From: Ilumatobacteraceae bacterium
Lineage (GTDB): Bacteria; Actinomycetota; Acidimicrobiia; Acidimicrobiales; Ilumatobacteraceae
Length of the DNA stretch: 64,000 nucleotides
Reading direction: 5' to 3'
NCBI GenBank assembly: GCA_024644465.1
Contig: JAHEKY010000001.1
Span: 1 to 64,000 of the forward strand
Shown here: positions 41,915-50,390 of the stretch, piece after piece
Position numbering within the stretch: position 1 is the stretch's first letter
Layout of the letters: each line of letters opens with the position of its first letter
Made by a program: the position numbers and the translations under genes
The notes under the pieces: model-generated
What the model was told of the DNA's origin: nothing
Database searches by the model: none
The model's input: only the letters and a program-made list of their open reading frames with translations

Positions 41915-42151
41915 GTGAATGAAGAACTGTTCGCCCGCTTTCGGAAGTGCGCCGTCGAGGTGCTGTCGGTCGAGGAGAGCGCGGTCACGCCCGACGCCAA
42001 GTTCGGCGACGACCTGGACGCCGACAGCCTCGACCTCGTCGAGCTCGTGATGGCCCTCGAGGAGGAGTTCGACATCACGGTGCCCGAAGAGGAGCTCGAG
42101 GGCGTCGAGACGGTCCAGCACGCGTACGACCTCGTCGCCGGCAAGGTCTGA
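41915..42151 (+). CDS. acpP: Acyl carrier protein
   Basis: A 78-residue acidic carrier protein of fatty-acid synthesis. The phosphopantetheine site is Ser38 in [24 protein letters not shown], the universal ACP motif. The GTG at 41915 has GGAG seven bases upstream; longer frames upstream are repeat sequence and are rejected. The stop overlaps the fabF ATG by one base (TGATG). The gap from fabG contains hairpins, so acpP-fabF are probably expressed from a promoter near 41870 (TACACT, 41876-41881). Confidence 0.95.
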   Translation: MNEELFARFRKCAVEVLSVEESAVTPDAKFGDDLDADSLDLVELVMALEEEFDITVPEEELEGVETVQHAYDLVAGKV

Positions 42152-43338
42152 TGAGCGGCGGCCGCAGGGTCGCCGTCACCGGCCTGGGCGTCGTCGCCCC
42201 GGCCGGCATCGGAGCAGCGGAGTACTGGAACGGCCTGCTCGGGCCCGGCGCGACGAGCGGTCAATCGGTCCAGATCTCCGACTGGGATCCGACCCCGTAC
42301 TTCGACGGACCGAAACAGGCGCGCCGTGCCGACCGCGTCGAGCAGTTTGCGCTCGCCGCCGCCGGTGAGGCCTTCGATCACGTCGGCGGCGTCGACGGCG
42401 TCGGCGTCGACTCGGCACGATTCGGCACGATCTTCGCCACCGGTGTCGGTGGGTTGCACACCCTCGAAGACCAGATCCAGACCCGCCTCGAGAAGGGCGA
42501 ACGTCGCGTCTCTCCGTTCCTCGTGCCGATGATGATGGCCAACGCCGCCGGGGCGTCGATCTCGATGCGCTACAAGTTGCAGGGGCAGAGCGAAACGATC
42601 GTCACCGCGTGCGCTGCCGGCACGCACGCCATCAACTACGCGGCTCGCCTGATCAAGTGGGGCATCCTCGACGCAGCGGTCACCGGTGGCAGCGAGGCCG
42701 CCGGAACCCCCACCGGCCTCGCCGGCTTCGCCAACATGACGGCGCTCTCGACCGTCGGCATCAGCCGGCCGTTCGACGTCGACCGGGACGGGTTCGTGAT
42801 GGGCGAAGGCAGCGCCGTGCTCATTCTCGAGGAGTGGTCACACGCCGAGGGCCGCGGCGCCGACATCATCGGCGAGGTCCTCGGCGGGGCGAGCAACGCC
42901 GACGCGCACCACATCACCGCCCCGTCGCCCGGTGGCGAGGGCGCGATCCGGTGCATCAACCTCGCCCTGGAGGAATCTGGGCTGACGCCCGCCGACATCG
43001 CACAGGTCAACGCGCACGGCACCTCGACACCCCTCAACGACGCGGCCGAAGCCGACGCGATCACCAACGTGTTCGGCCCCGGCGGTGTCCCGGTGGTCTC
43101 CACGAAAGGTGTCACCGGCCATGCGCTGGGCGCCGCCGGCGCCCTGGAAGCCGCGGCCTGCCTGCTGTCGATCCGTCACGAGCTGATCCCGCCGACTGCG
43201 AACACGGCCAACGTCGACCCCGAGCTGAAGATCGATCTCGTCGTCGGCGAACCCCGGCCCTGGAAACCCGGCCCCGTGATCTCGAACAACTTCGGCTTCG
43301 GCGGACACAACGGCTCGGTCGTCATCGCGCCGGGCTGA
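42151..43338 (+). CDS. fabF: Beta-ketoacyl-ACP synthase II (FabF)
   Basis: Elongating condensing enzyme, 395 residues, with the Cys-His-His triad: Cys154 (TACAAGTHAI), His289 (NAHGTSTPLND) and His324 (TGHALGAAGAL). Family marks include RRVAVTGLGVVAPAG at the start and NNFGFGGHNGSVV at the end. It is translationally coupled to acpP and convergent with fabZ, whose stop lies 7 bp away. With fabD, fabH, fabG and acpP this gives most of a FAS II set; no enoyl reductase (fabI) is in the window. Confidence 0.95.
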   Translation: MSGGRRVAVTGLGVVAPAGIGAAEYWNGLLGPGATSGQSVQISDWDPTPYFDGPKQARRADRVEQFALAAAGEAFDHVGGVDGVGVDSARFGTIFATGVGGLHTLEDQIQTRLEKGERRVSPFLVPMMMANAAGASISMRYKLQGQSETIVTACAAGTHAINYAARLIKWGILDAAVTGGSEAAGTPTGLAGFANMTALSTVGISRPFDVDRDGFVMGEGSAVLILEEWSHAEGRGADIIGEVLGGASNADAHHITAPSPGGEGAIRCINLALEESGLTPADIAQVNAHGTSTPLNDAAEADAITNVFGPGGVPVVSTKGVTGHALGAAGALEAAACLLSIRHELIPPTANTANVDPELKIDLVVGEPRPWKPGPVISNNFGFGGHNGSVVIAPG

Positions 43339-43345
43339 GCCCGCG

Positions 43346-43774
43346 TCACACGTCGGCGAAGACGAACATCAGGTCACAGCTCGTCGCCACCTCGCCGTCG
43401 ACGGTGACCCTGCCGCTGCCCTTGCCGGCGCGCGCCGACATCCGACCCAACTCGACGCTGACGATCAGTTCGTCACCGGGGACGACCTGGCGCCGGAAGC
43501 GAGCCTTGTCGAGCCCGCCGAACAGCGGCAGCTTCCCCGCATAGTCGGGGTGGGCGAGCACCGCGCACGCCCCGACCTGGGCGATCGATTCGCACATCAG
43601 CACACCCGGCAGCGTCGGCCGCCCCGGGAAGTGGCCGGGGAAGAAGTACTCGTCGCCCGTCAACCGCCAGATGCCGGTCGCCGACTCGCCCGGCACGAGC
43701 TCGAGGAGCTCGTCGACGAGCAGGAACGGCGGTCGGTGCGGAAGCAGGTCGATCGGATTGACACGAGCGGACAT
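43346..43774 (-). CDS. fabZ: 3-hydroxyacyl-ACP dehydratase (FabZ)
   Basis: A 142-residue hotdog-fold dehydratase. The sequence PIDLLPHRPPFLLVDELLEL opens the domain. Catalytic His48 lies in FFPGHFPGRPTLPGV, and Glu62 in the following helix (MCESIAQVG). The start ATG at 43774 matches the family; upstream codons in the same frame are unrelated. It is transcribed against the fab operon, so it needs its own promoter in the 118-bp gap before the GCS/CBS gene. It completes dehydration in the FAS II cycle. Confidence 0.93.
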   Translation of the reverse strand: MSARVNPIDLLPHRPPFLLVDELLELVPGESATGIWRLTGDEYFFPGHFPGRPTLPGVLMCESIAQVGACAVLAHPDYAGKLPLFGGLDKARFRRQVVPGDELIVSVELGRMSARAGKGSGRVTVDGEVATSCDLMFVFADV

Positions 43775-43892
43775 CGGCCCAGTCTGCCGCAACCAGCGGC
43801 GACCACGCGTGGCCGGGGGCGCGGGACTGCTCGCGTGCGGGTTGCTGGTCACCGGCAGCACCCGACGACCTCGCCGAGCCTGACGCCCGACG

Positions 43893-45833
43893 CTACGACG
43901 CCGAATCGCTCGACTCGGGTGGGGTCTGCGCCTGCTCGAGCTGCTGGAGCATCAGCATCCCGGCGATGTTCATGAAGTCGTGCTCGGTCACCAGGCCGCA
44001 GAGCACGCCGTCTTCGACGACCGGAAGGGACCCGACACCGAACGAGCGCATGATCTCCAACGCCCGCAACGGCACCATCGACGGAGGAACGCAGACCGGG
44101 TCGCGCTGCATCACGTCGCCCACGCACAGGTTCTCCCAACGCCCGTCGTCCGCGTTGCTCGCCATCACCCGGAGCAACCGGCGGTACGACAGGATCCCGA
44201 TGATCCCGTCCGTGGCATCCTCGACGATCAGTTGCCGGAGCCGGTGCCAGTCCATCAGGTTGGCCGCGAGGTCGAGCGGGTCGTCCTCGGCCACCGTGAC
44301 GATCTCGGTTGCCATGATCTGCTCGACCGACTTGAAGTTGTGCTCCCAGCTGCCACCTTCCTCGAGGCTCGCCGCAGTCCACTCCGACACCGGATGACCG
44401 ACCTGCTGTCGCGCCACGATCGCTGCGGTCAAGCTGTTCAACCGCTGGCCGAGCGACCCCTGCTGGCGCATCGCCAGCATCGACGACACCTGCCAGCGCG
44501 AGCCGGTGTACCCGGACGCGACGCGCCGTTCGACGATGCCGAGATAGTGCTCACGGCCGGCGACGTCGACGCCGGCGAGCTCGAGGCCCTCGTGGGCCAT
44601 CGGCAGCAGCACATCGAGAAGGAGCTCGGGTGCGGGCCGTTCGCGGCCGTCGAGCCAGTACAGCGACGACGACAGCCCTTCCCGCGCCGCGTTCACGAAG
44701 TTCGCCCTGACGGTGTCGAACTCGATCATCCGGCTGACCTCGGGGTGCTGGGCGCCGACGGCGCGCATCAGCCCGAGCCAGAGGGCCGCGTTGGCGATCT
44801 CGTCGGCGGTCGTCGGCCCCGACGGCAGGACGCGGTTCTCGATGCGCAGGTGGGGTACCCCGTCCATCACCCCGTAGCACGCTCGATTCCAGCGCCACAC
44901 CGTGCCGGTGTGGAGCCGAACCGCCGCGAGATCGGGCATCCCACCGGCCGCGAGCACCTCGAACGGATCGTCGTGCGAGTCCGGCGCGAGCAGGGGCCGG
45001 AAACGGGTGATGTCCTCCTTGAACAACTCGGCGACCGAGTCCCGCACCCAGTTCGTCCCGAACGTGACGCGACCGGACCGCTGGCGCAGGTGCTGACCGG
45101 AACGGCGGGTGTCGACCGACTGTTCGAACAGCGGGATCCGCGTCTCACCCCACAGTTGCTTGCCGAACAGGATCGGCGAGTTCGTCGCGCACGCGAGCGT
45201 CGGGCCTGCCAGGAGCTGAGCGGCGTTGTACAGGTTGGCGAAGTCCTTCGGGGCGACCTGCAGGTGCACCTGGAAACTCGCATTGCACGCTTCGGCCATC
45301 ACCGAGTCCTGGCGGACGCTCAGCTCGTCGGCGCCCGAGATCCGCAGCTCCAACTGCTCGCCGCGCATCTCGAGGAGGGCGCGGTTGAGTTCCAGGTAGC
45401 GCGGGTTCTGCACCATGTTCGACAGTGCGAGGCTGCTCATCCGCAACGTCGGGAGGATGCCGGTGAGCACGATCTCCTTTTCGATCGACCGCGCCGCCGC
45501 CCGCGCCACCGCGAGCAGTTCGTCGAGCTGCGCATGCATGTCCGCGAAGCACGACCCGCCGAACGGTTGCGGATCGAGGTTGACCTCGAGGTTGAACGCG
45601 CCGATCTCGGTCGTGAAGTGGGGCTCGTCGATCAGCGCCAACAGCTCGAGAGCGACCGCCGACGGCTGCCAGGCTCGATCGACGAGGAAGAACTCCTGCT
45701 CGGCTCCGATGCGCGGATTGCCGGTCTCGAACGCGTCGCTGTCGAGGAGGTGCTGGAGCGCGTGGACGTCGCGCAACATCCAGTTGACCGCCGTTCGCCG
45801 TTCCGCGATCCCGCTCGCCGTCTGCACACCCAT
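43893..45833 (-). CDS. Glutamate-cysteine-ligase-like enzyme fused to a CBS pair
   Basis: A 646-residue two-part protein. Residues about 40-440 belong to the GCS2/YbdK-type ligase superfamily: RIGAEQEFFLVD (ATP/Mg Glu), TTEIGAFNLEVNLDP, an NASFQVHLQV strand and HLRIENRVLPSGPTTAD. The C-terminal about 145 residues are two CBS motifs (VEQIMATEIVTVAEDDPL; VGDVMQRDPVCVPPS; FGVGSLPVVEDGVLCGLVTEHD), which usually bind adenine nucleotides and could regulate the ligase by energy state. It is the last gene of a five-gene minus-strand operon of ATP-grasp and esterase genes. The ATG at 45833 has a GAGGG ribosome-binding site. Its product is probably a gamma-glutamyl or related amide; the substrate is unknown. 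Confidence 0.8.
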   Translation of the reverse strand: MGVQTASGIAERRTAVNWMLRDVHALQHLLDSDAFETGNPRIGAEQEFFLVDRAWQPSAVALELLALIDEPHFTTEIGAFNLEVNLDPQPFGGSCFADMHAQLDELLAVARAAARSIEKEIVLTGILPTLRMSSLALSNMVQNPRYLELNRALLEMRGEQLELRISGADELSVRQDSVMAEACNASFQVHLQVAPKDFANLYNAAQLLAGPTLACATNSPILFGKQLWGETRIPLFEQSVDTRRSGQHLRQRSGRVTFGTNWVRDSVAELFKEDITRFRPLLAPDSHDDPFEVLAAGGMPDLAAVRLHTGTVWRWNRACYGVMDGVPHLRIENRVLPSGPTTADEIANAALWLGLMRAVGAQHPEVSRMIEFDTVRANFVNAAREGLSSSLYWLDGRERPAPELLLDVLLPMAHEGLELAGVDVAGREHYLGIVERRVASGYTGSRWQVSSMLAMRQQGSLGQRLNSLTAAIVARQQVGHPVSEWTAASLEEGGSWEHNFKSVEQIMATEIVTVAEDDPLDLAANLMDWHRLRQLIVEDATDGIIGILSYRRLLRVMASNADDGRWENLCVGDVMQRDPVCVPPSMVPLRALEIMRSFGVGSLPVVEDGVLCGLVTEHDFMNIAGMLMLQQLEQAQTPPESSDSAS

Positions 45834-45855
45834 GATCAGCCCTCGCTCGACACCG

Positions 45856-46584
45856 TCATACCAGGTCTGCCAAGTAGTGCGGAAGCATCGCCCGCCACGT
45901 CTGCCAGTCATGGGGCCAATCCGGCCCCCAGTCGTCGACGCGGTTCGGGACACCGGCGGCCCCGAGCGCGTTCGCCACCTTCCAGGACTCGCCGATGTCT
46001 TCGTTCGCTCCGCCGCCGCACGCCAGGATCACCGCCCGCGTCCGCAACTGCGTGAGGTGATCGCCGCCGAGCGAACCGAGATGGTCGAGCGGCGAGGCCC
46101 AGTGGAAGTGCTCGTTCGTCGGCCCCTTCATGAACCGCCCGAGGTCGTACGTCCCGCTCATGCAGATCGCCGCGGAGAACGCATCCGGGTAGCGGCAGAC
46201 GGCGGCGAGCGCGTTGTAGGCGCCGATCGACGCACCCGCCGAGATGATCTCGATGTCGTTGCTCTGGCAATCGGCCCGGATCGCCGGCACGAGTTCGTTG
46301 CCGACGAACTCGACGAAACGTCGCAGGAGCCAGCTGCGGTGCAGGCTGTCACCCTCACCGACGAGCAGTGCCCTGCCGTTGACGCTGTCGCACGAGTAGA
46401 TCTTGACGCGCCCGGCGGACACGAGTTCCGAGCACGCGTCGACGACGTGAAAGCGCTCGATCTCCTGCGCGTCGCCGCCGGCGGTCGGGAACACGAGCAC
46501 CGGTCGGCCGACGTCGCCCCAGCGAGCCACTTCGACCTCGCGATCGAGATGACCGGAGTGCCACGAGTCGACCAACTTCGTCAT
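45856..46584 (-). CDS. Small alpha/beta-hydrolase esterase (COG4947-like)
   Basis: A 242-residue cytoplasmic hydrolase with a nucleophile elbow GASIGAYNAL (Ser), a VLVFPTAGGDAQE oxyanion-side strand near the N-terminus and a likely catalytic His in WGPDWPHDWQTW at the end, as in small esterase-D-like proteins. No signal peptide is present. Its ATG overlaps the stop of the upstream ATP-grasp gene by 4 nt and the GCS/CBS gene follows after 22 bp. A role as thioesterase or amide/ester hydrolase acting on the ligase products is inferred from the operon. Confidence 0.75.
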   Translation of the reverse strand: MTKLVDSWHSGHLDREVEVARWGDVGRPVLVFPTAGGDAQEIERFHVVDACSELVSAGRVKIYSCDSVNGRALLVGEGDSLHRSWLLRRFVEFVGNELVPAIRADCQSNDIEIISAGASIGAYNALAAVCRYPDAFSAAICMSGTYDLGRFMKGPTNEHFHWASPLDHLGSLGGDHLTQLRTRAVILACGGGANEDIGESWKVANALGAAGVPNRVDDWGPDWPHDWQTWRAMLPHYLADLV

Positions 46585-47816
46585 GGCGCCGTCTCCTCAC
46601 GCCACGTCTGGATGCGCTGCCAGAACATGTCGCTGAAGTCGTCGACCTCGTGTTGCGGATACAACGCGGCGACCTTCAGCTTGACGGCCTCGAGAGCGGT
46701 GTCGGTGCCGAAGAACTCCCAGAGCACCTCGTCGAGGTGGCCGAGGTGCTCGGCGCAGAACGCCTCGAACTCGTCGACCTGGAGCCGCTCGCGGGCGATC
46801 GCGGCATATCCCTGCAGCTTCTCCTCGTACGGCGCGTCGGTGTCGGCGATCGTGAAGTACGGCTGCCAGTCGAGGTTCGGCCGCATCGGCCGCTTCGTCG
46901 CGGCGCAGAACAGCGACCAACGGAGGTTCGCCCCGATCAGCCACGGGAAGTGGTAGTGCAACGACGTCACCTGCGAGTCGGGGCATGGGTTGGCGAAGTC
47001 GATCGGGTACCACTGTCCGTCCTGGCGCAGCGCCTCGCACGAGTTGAAGTCCCACCCGAAGAACGAATTGATCGTCAGCGTCGTGTCGATCAGGTGCTGG
47101 CGTTGCTCGGCGGGGATCCCGCCGTCGTCGCTCGTGTACCGGTCGTGCAGGGGCGCGCCGGGGTCGTAGCGCACGACCCGGGTCTGCGGGCCGAGGCCGA
47201 CGCAGCGGATGAACATGTCGTGGGGGTCGACCGCCTGCTGGAGGTGCATCAGGTACGTGCCGCTCTCGTCGTACAGCCGCTGGAGATCGTCGGCGTCGTC
47301 GATGCGGCTGACGCCGGCCCACCCGCCGCCGTCGTAGGGCTTGATGTACATCGGGTAGCCGACCTTGTCGCCGAGCTCGCGCAGATCGAACATCTGGGCG
47401 TACCGCTCGAGCGTGATCTCGAGGTCCGCCCGCGGCTCGTACGCCTTCGGCGGCACCATCCAGGTGGTCGGCACCGGCATCCCGAGGCGCATCATCGCGC
47501 AGTAGGACGTGTGCTTCTCGTTCGACTGGATCGACCACGGGTTGTTGAACACGTAGAGGCCGTTCATCACGACCGCCTTCTTGATCCACTCGCGGCTCGT
47601 GCCGTACCAGTGCGTCAGCCGGTCGATCACGACGTCGTACCGGACCGGTTGGCGGAGGTAGAACGGTTCGATCGTGACACGCTCGACATCGAAGCGGATC
47701 GAGTCGCCGCCGTGGCGCACGGTCAGGTCGAGCCGGTCGAGCACCTCCTCGTAGCAGATCGGCCAGCACAGGTCGGCGCCGACCGAAAGTCCGATCATCC
47801 GCCGTACGTCAGCCAT
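46581..47816 (-). CDS. ATP-grasp ligase (RimK/glutathione-synthetase-like superfamily)
   Basis: A 411-residue ATP-grasp protein of an uncharacterised family. The N-terminal domain opens MIGLSVGADLCWPICYEEVLDRL. A nucleotide-binding strand pair (GYPMYIKPYDGGGWAGVSRI) carries the Lys and Gly-rich loop, and QQAVDPHDMFIRCVGLG and WYPIDFANPCPDS supply the metal/ATP acidic and Asn residues near the end. It overlaps both neighbours (8 nt upstream, 4 nt downstream), so it is tightly co-translated with two esterases. ATP-grasp enzymes join a carboxylate to an amine or thiol through an acylphosphate; the partners here are unknown. Confidence 0.75.
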   Translation of the reverse strand: MADVRRMIGLSVGADLCWPICYEEVLDRLDLTVRHGGDSIRFDVERVTIEPFYLRQPVRYDVVIDRLTHWYGTSREWIKKAVVMNGLYVFNNPWSIQSNEKHTSYCAMMRLGMPVPTTWMVPPKAYEPRADLEITLERYAQMFDLRELGDKVGYPMYIKPYDGGGWAGVSRIDDADDLQRLYDESGTYLMHLQQAVDPHDMFIRCVGLGPQTRVVRYDPGAPLHDRYTSDDGGIPAEQRQHLIDTTLTINSFFGWDFNSCEALRQDGQWYPIDFANPCPDSQVTSLHYHFPWLIGANLRWSLFCAATKRPMRPNLDWQPYFTIADTDAPYEEKLQGYAAIARERLQVDEFEAFCAEHLGHLDEVLWEFFGTDTALEAVKLKVAALYPQHEVDDFSDMFWQRIQTWREETAP

Positions 47817-49059
47817 CTGTCTCCTCAGGGTCGGTGATCGGCAAGCTAGCAGGAGCCTGTGGCGGCTCGAACGGTTGCGGTTCGCGCGGCCGGAAGGAGT
47901 CGGCGAACAGCCAAGGGAGCGCGACGCCGAGCAGGTCACGCCACCCGCCCCACGTGTGCCCGTCGAGTGACTCGCCGAGCAGGACCTGCATCCCGGTGTC
48001 GACGAGGATCGGGCGCATCGCACGGTTCTCGCAGATCAGCTGTTCGTAGATCCCACAGCTCATGAACACCTTGTCCGCGACGCGCACCGGGTTCGCCGCA
48101 TAGCTGCGGACGAACTCACGGACCGGCTCCCACATGTCCCCCTCCCGCTCGCGGCAGTCGGCGCCGACGCCGTCGAAGGATCCGGACTGGAGCATCAGCC
48201 GGCCGAACATCTCCGGGTAGCGGGCCGCGGTCGACAGCGTCGCGACCGCGCCGAAGCTGGCACCACCGAGGCAGCGCGCGTCGCGCCCGCCGACGAGCGG
48301 GAGGTGCGCCTCGAGGTAGGGCACGAGTTCTTCCGCGATGAACCGGGCGTGGGCCTCGTCGTCGGCGTACTCCGACAGGCGGTCGACCGGATCGCAGAAC
48401 GCGACGACGAACTCCGGAACGAGCCCCCGGTGGATCAGGTTGTCGAGCACGGTGCTCGCGGCCGCGTAGTGCAGGTAGTCGCTGCCGTCGTGGAGCACCA
48501 CGAGCGGGAACTCGTGCTCCGGGGTGATGCTGAACGACGCCGGCAGGTACAGCGTCACCGGCACAGGTCGCCCGAGCGCCGCACTCGGGATCGTCAGCGA
48601 CCGGCGCGACCCCACTTCGGCCAACGGGTCGCGCAGTGCCCACGGTGGCACCTCGTACCCGAACGAGCGGCAGACCGAGTTCTGCCCGAACGGGTTCCGG
48701 GCGTGATGGGGGTTGAGTGGGTCCTCGATCATGTGCTGCTCGCCGCCGATGGTCAGGCCGAGCTGGTATTCCAGCCGGGTGCCCGTCGGCAGATCGAGCG
48801 CGAGCAACCACCAGTTCGACTCACCGAGTCGCTCGAAGTCGAGGTCCTCGGGGAGCCCCATCCCGAAGTGGACCAAGGTGACCGCGTCGGCCTCGCCGCG
48901 GAACGCAAAGACGGTGACGTCCTCGTTCGTCAGCGGGAACCCGCGGTCGAACACGAGCCGATCGAGCGCCTCCGGCGTCAGCTCGGGGTTCGGCGCCACG
49001 CGTGGCGCGAGCACCGTGTGCTCGTCGATCTCCTGATCCGTGAAGTTGGCCTCGTTCAT
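47809..49059 (-). CDS. Fes-like esterase (enterochelin-esterase superfamily)
   Basis: A 416-residue protein. The N-terminal about 130 residues form an early-set/CBM48-like domain (VTVFAFRGEADAVTLVHFGM). The C-terminal alpha/beta hydrolase has LVVLHDGSDYLHYAAASTVLDNLI, a nucleophile elbow GGASFGAVATLSTAARYPEMFG and the His-bearing GHTWGGWRDLLG, the layout of enterobactin esterase Fes. No signal sequence is seen, so it acts in the cytoplasm. No siderophore genes are nearby; operon context with ATP-grasp ligases points to release or editing of a peptide-like product instead. Confidence 0.8.
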   Translation of the reverse strand: MNEANFTDQEIDEHTVLAPRVAPNPELTPEALDRLVFDRGFPLTNEDVTVFAFRGEADAVTLVHFGMGLPEDLDFERLGESNWWLLALDLPTGTRLEYQLGLTIGGEQHMIEDPLNPHHARNPFGQNSVCRSFGYEVPPWALRDPLAEVGSRRSLTIPSAALGRPVPVTLYLPASFSITPEHEFPLVVLHDGSDYLHYAAASTVLDNLIHRGLVPEFVVAFCDPVDRLSEYADDEAHARFIAEELVPYLEAHLPLVGGRDARCLGGASFGAVATLSTAARYPEMFGRLMLQSGSFDGVGADCREREGDMWEPVREFVRSYAANPVRVADKVFMSCGIYEQLICENRAMRPILVDTGMQVLLGESLDGHTWGGWRDLLGVALPWLFADSFRPREPQPFEPPQAPASLPITDPEETDG

Positions 49060-49069
49060 CGGGGCATTC

Positions 49070-50293
49070 TCACTGGGCGTGGACCGTAACCGTGCGGCCG
49101 ATCTCGTCGAGGACGAAACGGAGGTGGTCGAAGTCCTCGTGGCGGGCCCTCACCCACGCGTTCGCCATGTAGCCCGCTTCGACCGGCTGGGTCGGCGTGC
49201 CGACCGCGGGCAGGTGCGCATCGATGATCAGATCCCCGAACCGGCGCTGGATCTCGTCCGCGCCCGAGTAGCCGGAGATCACCCCGTCCGCTTCAGGGCG
49301 GATGGCGACGATGCCCGCCGAGAACCGGCGTGAGGCGTGCCGTTTCGGGTACCCGTGAACGATCGCCTCCGCCCACTCCCGGTAGATGTCCAAGTCGTTG
49401 CCGACCGCGTAGAGATCCCACGCTCGAACGCCCGGCGGGCGGCATCCGATCTCGGAGAACGTCAGCCCACGTTCGCCGGAGAACCACTCCATGTGCGTCG
49501 CCGACGTCCCGATGTCGAGCGCTTCGATCACCTGGCGCCCCATCGCCTTGACCTCGTCGTACCCGACTGCGGAGTCGACCCGGTTCGTCGCGATGAACTG
49601 GGGGGAGATCCAGCGGGTCCGCATCGCGTCGAGCACGTTCGGGTAGTAGTGGCAGACGAACTCGTGGACGACGCGCCCGTCGACGGTGATCGTGTCGTAG
49701 AACCCTTCGTGGCCGGTGATGAACTCCTCGACGGCGACGGTCGCCCCCCGGTCGACTCCGCTCGCCGCGATCACCGCATCGAGGTCGTCGGCGTTGTCGG
49801 CACGGTGGGTTCCCGACGCGCCCGCGCCGTCCGGCGGCTTGACGATCAGCGGATAGCCCACCTCGGCGGCGAACGCCCGGACCTCGGCGGCGGACGAGGC
49901 GCCGGTCGAACGCGCACACGGCACACCGGCCTCGCGCAGCACCTGCTTCATCGCCGGCTTGTCACGGCACAGGTGTGCTGTCCGTACCGACGTGCCCGGG
50001 ATGTTGCAGGCCGCCCGGACGCGCGCCGCCGTCATGATGTGCGCTTCGACGGTCGCCTCCAGCCGGTCGACCCACAGCCGGTCCTGCACCCACCTCACGG
50101 CGCGCAAGACGCTGTCGTCGTCGACGACGGACGCGACCTGCTCGTAGTGGGTCAGCCAGCCGCGGACGTCGTCGTCGAGCCCGTCCTTCGGGCGCTCACC
50201 GATACCGATCACCGTCGCACCGGCTTCCGCGAGCGCTCGTGCGAACTGCTTCTGGTTGTCCGGGAAGCTCGGCTCGAGAATGATCACGTTCAC
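49070..50293 (-). CDS. ATP-grasp ligase, paralogue 1
   Basis: A 407-residue carbamoyl-phosphate-synthase-like ATP-grasp enzyme, from GTG 50293 (product MNVIILEPSFPDN). Motifs: CRDKPAMKQVLREAGVPCAR, VGYPLIVKPPDGAGASGTHR (ATP lysine and Gly-rich loop), VAVEEFITGHEGFYD, HMEWFSGERGLTFSEIGCRPPG (metal-binding Glu and Asn/Cys position). It is the first gene of the five-gene minus-strand operon. It clearly shares ancestry with the two plus-strand ATP-grasp genes across the 97-bp divergent region. The in-frame codons before 50293 are not protein-like. Confidence 0.82.
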   Translation of the reverse strand: MNVIILEPSFPDNQKQFARALAEAGATVIGIGERPKDGLDDDVRGWLTHYEQVASVVDDDSVLRAVRWVQDRLWVDRLEATVEAHIMTAARVRAACNIPGTSVRTAHLCRDKPAMKQVLREAGVPCARSTGASSAAEVRAFAAEVGYPLIVKPPDGAGASGTHRADNADDLDAVIAASGVDRGATVAVEEFITGHEGFYDTITVDGRVVHEFVCHYYPNVLDAMRTRWISPQFIATNRVDSAVGYDEVKAMGRQVIEALDIGTSATHMEWFSGERGLTFSEIGCRPPGVRAWDLYAVGNDLDIYREWAEAIVHGYPKRHASRRFSAGIVAIRPEADGVISGYSGADEIQRRFGDLIIDAHLPAVGTPTQPVEAGYMANAWVRARHEDFDHLRFVLDEIGRTVTVHAQ

Positions 50294-50390
50294 CGACCCA
50301 GTTGTACTCGCTCCCACCGACCGACCCGGACAGTCATCGCCGTGGCCCTCTGGCGGGTGACGCGACACGGGTGCGGTACGGTCCGGAGCG
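50294..50390. promoter_or_regulatory. Divergent promoter region of the amidoligase cluster
   Basis: A 97-bp region between two divergent ATP-grasp genes. On the plus strand TACGGT (50377-50382) lies 8 nt before the ATG at 50391. Shared control of both arms is likely. No repeat or operator is obvious. Confidence 0.5.

Noticed and set aside
41666..42151. A longer ACP with an 83-residue N-terminal extension
   Set aside because: The extension is translated from GC hairpins and direct repeats. The GTG at 41915 has a ribosome-binding site and gives a normal ACP length.
47809..49059. Siderophore (enterobactin-like) cluster based on the Fes-like esterase
   Set aside because: There is no isochorismate, NRPS, siderophore receptor or Fur-type box nearby; the partners are ATP-grasp ligases.
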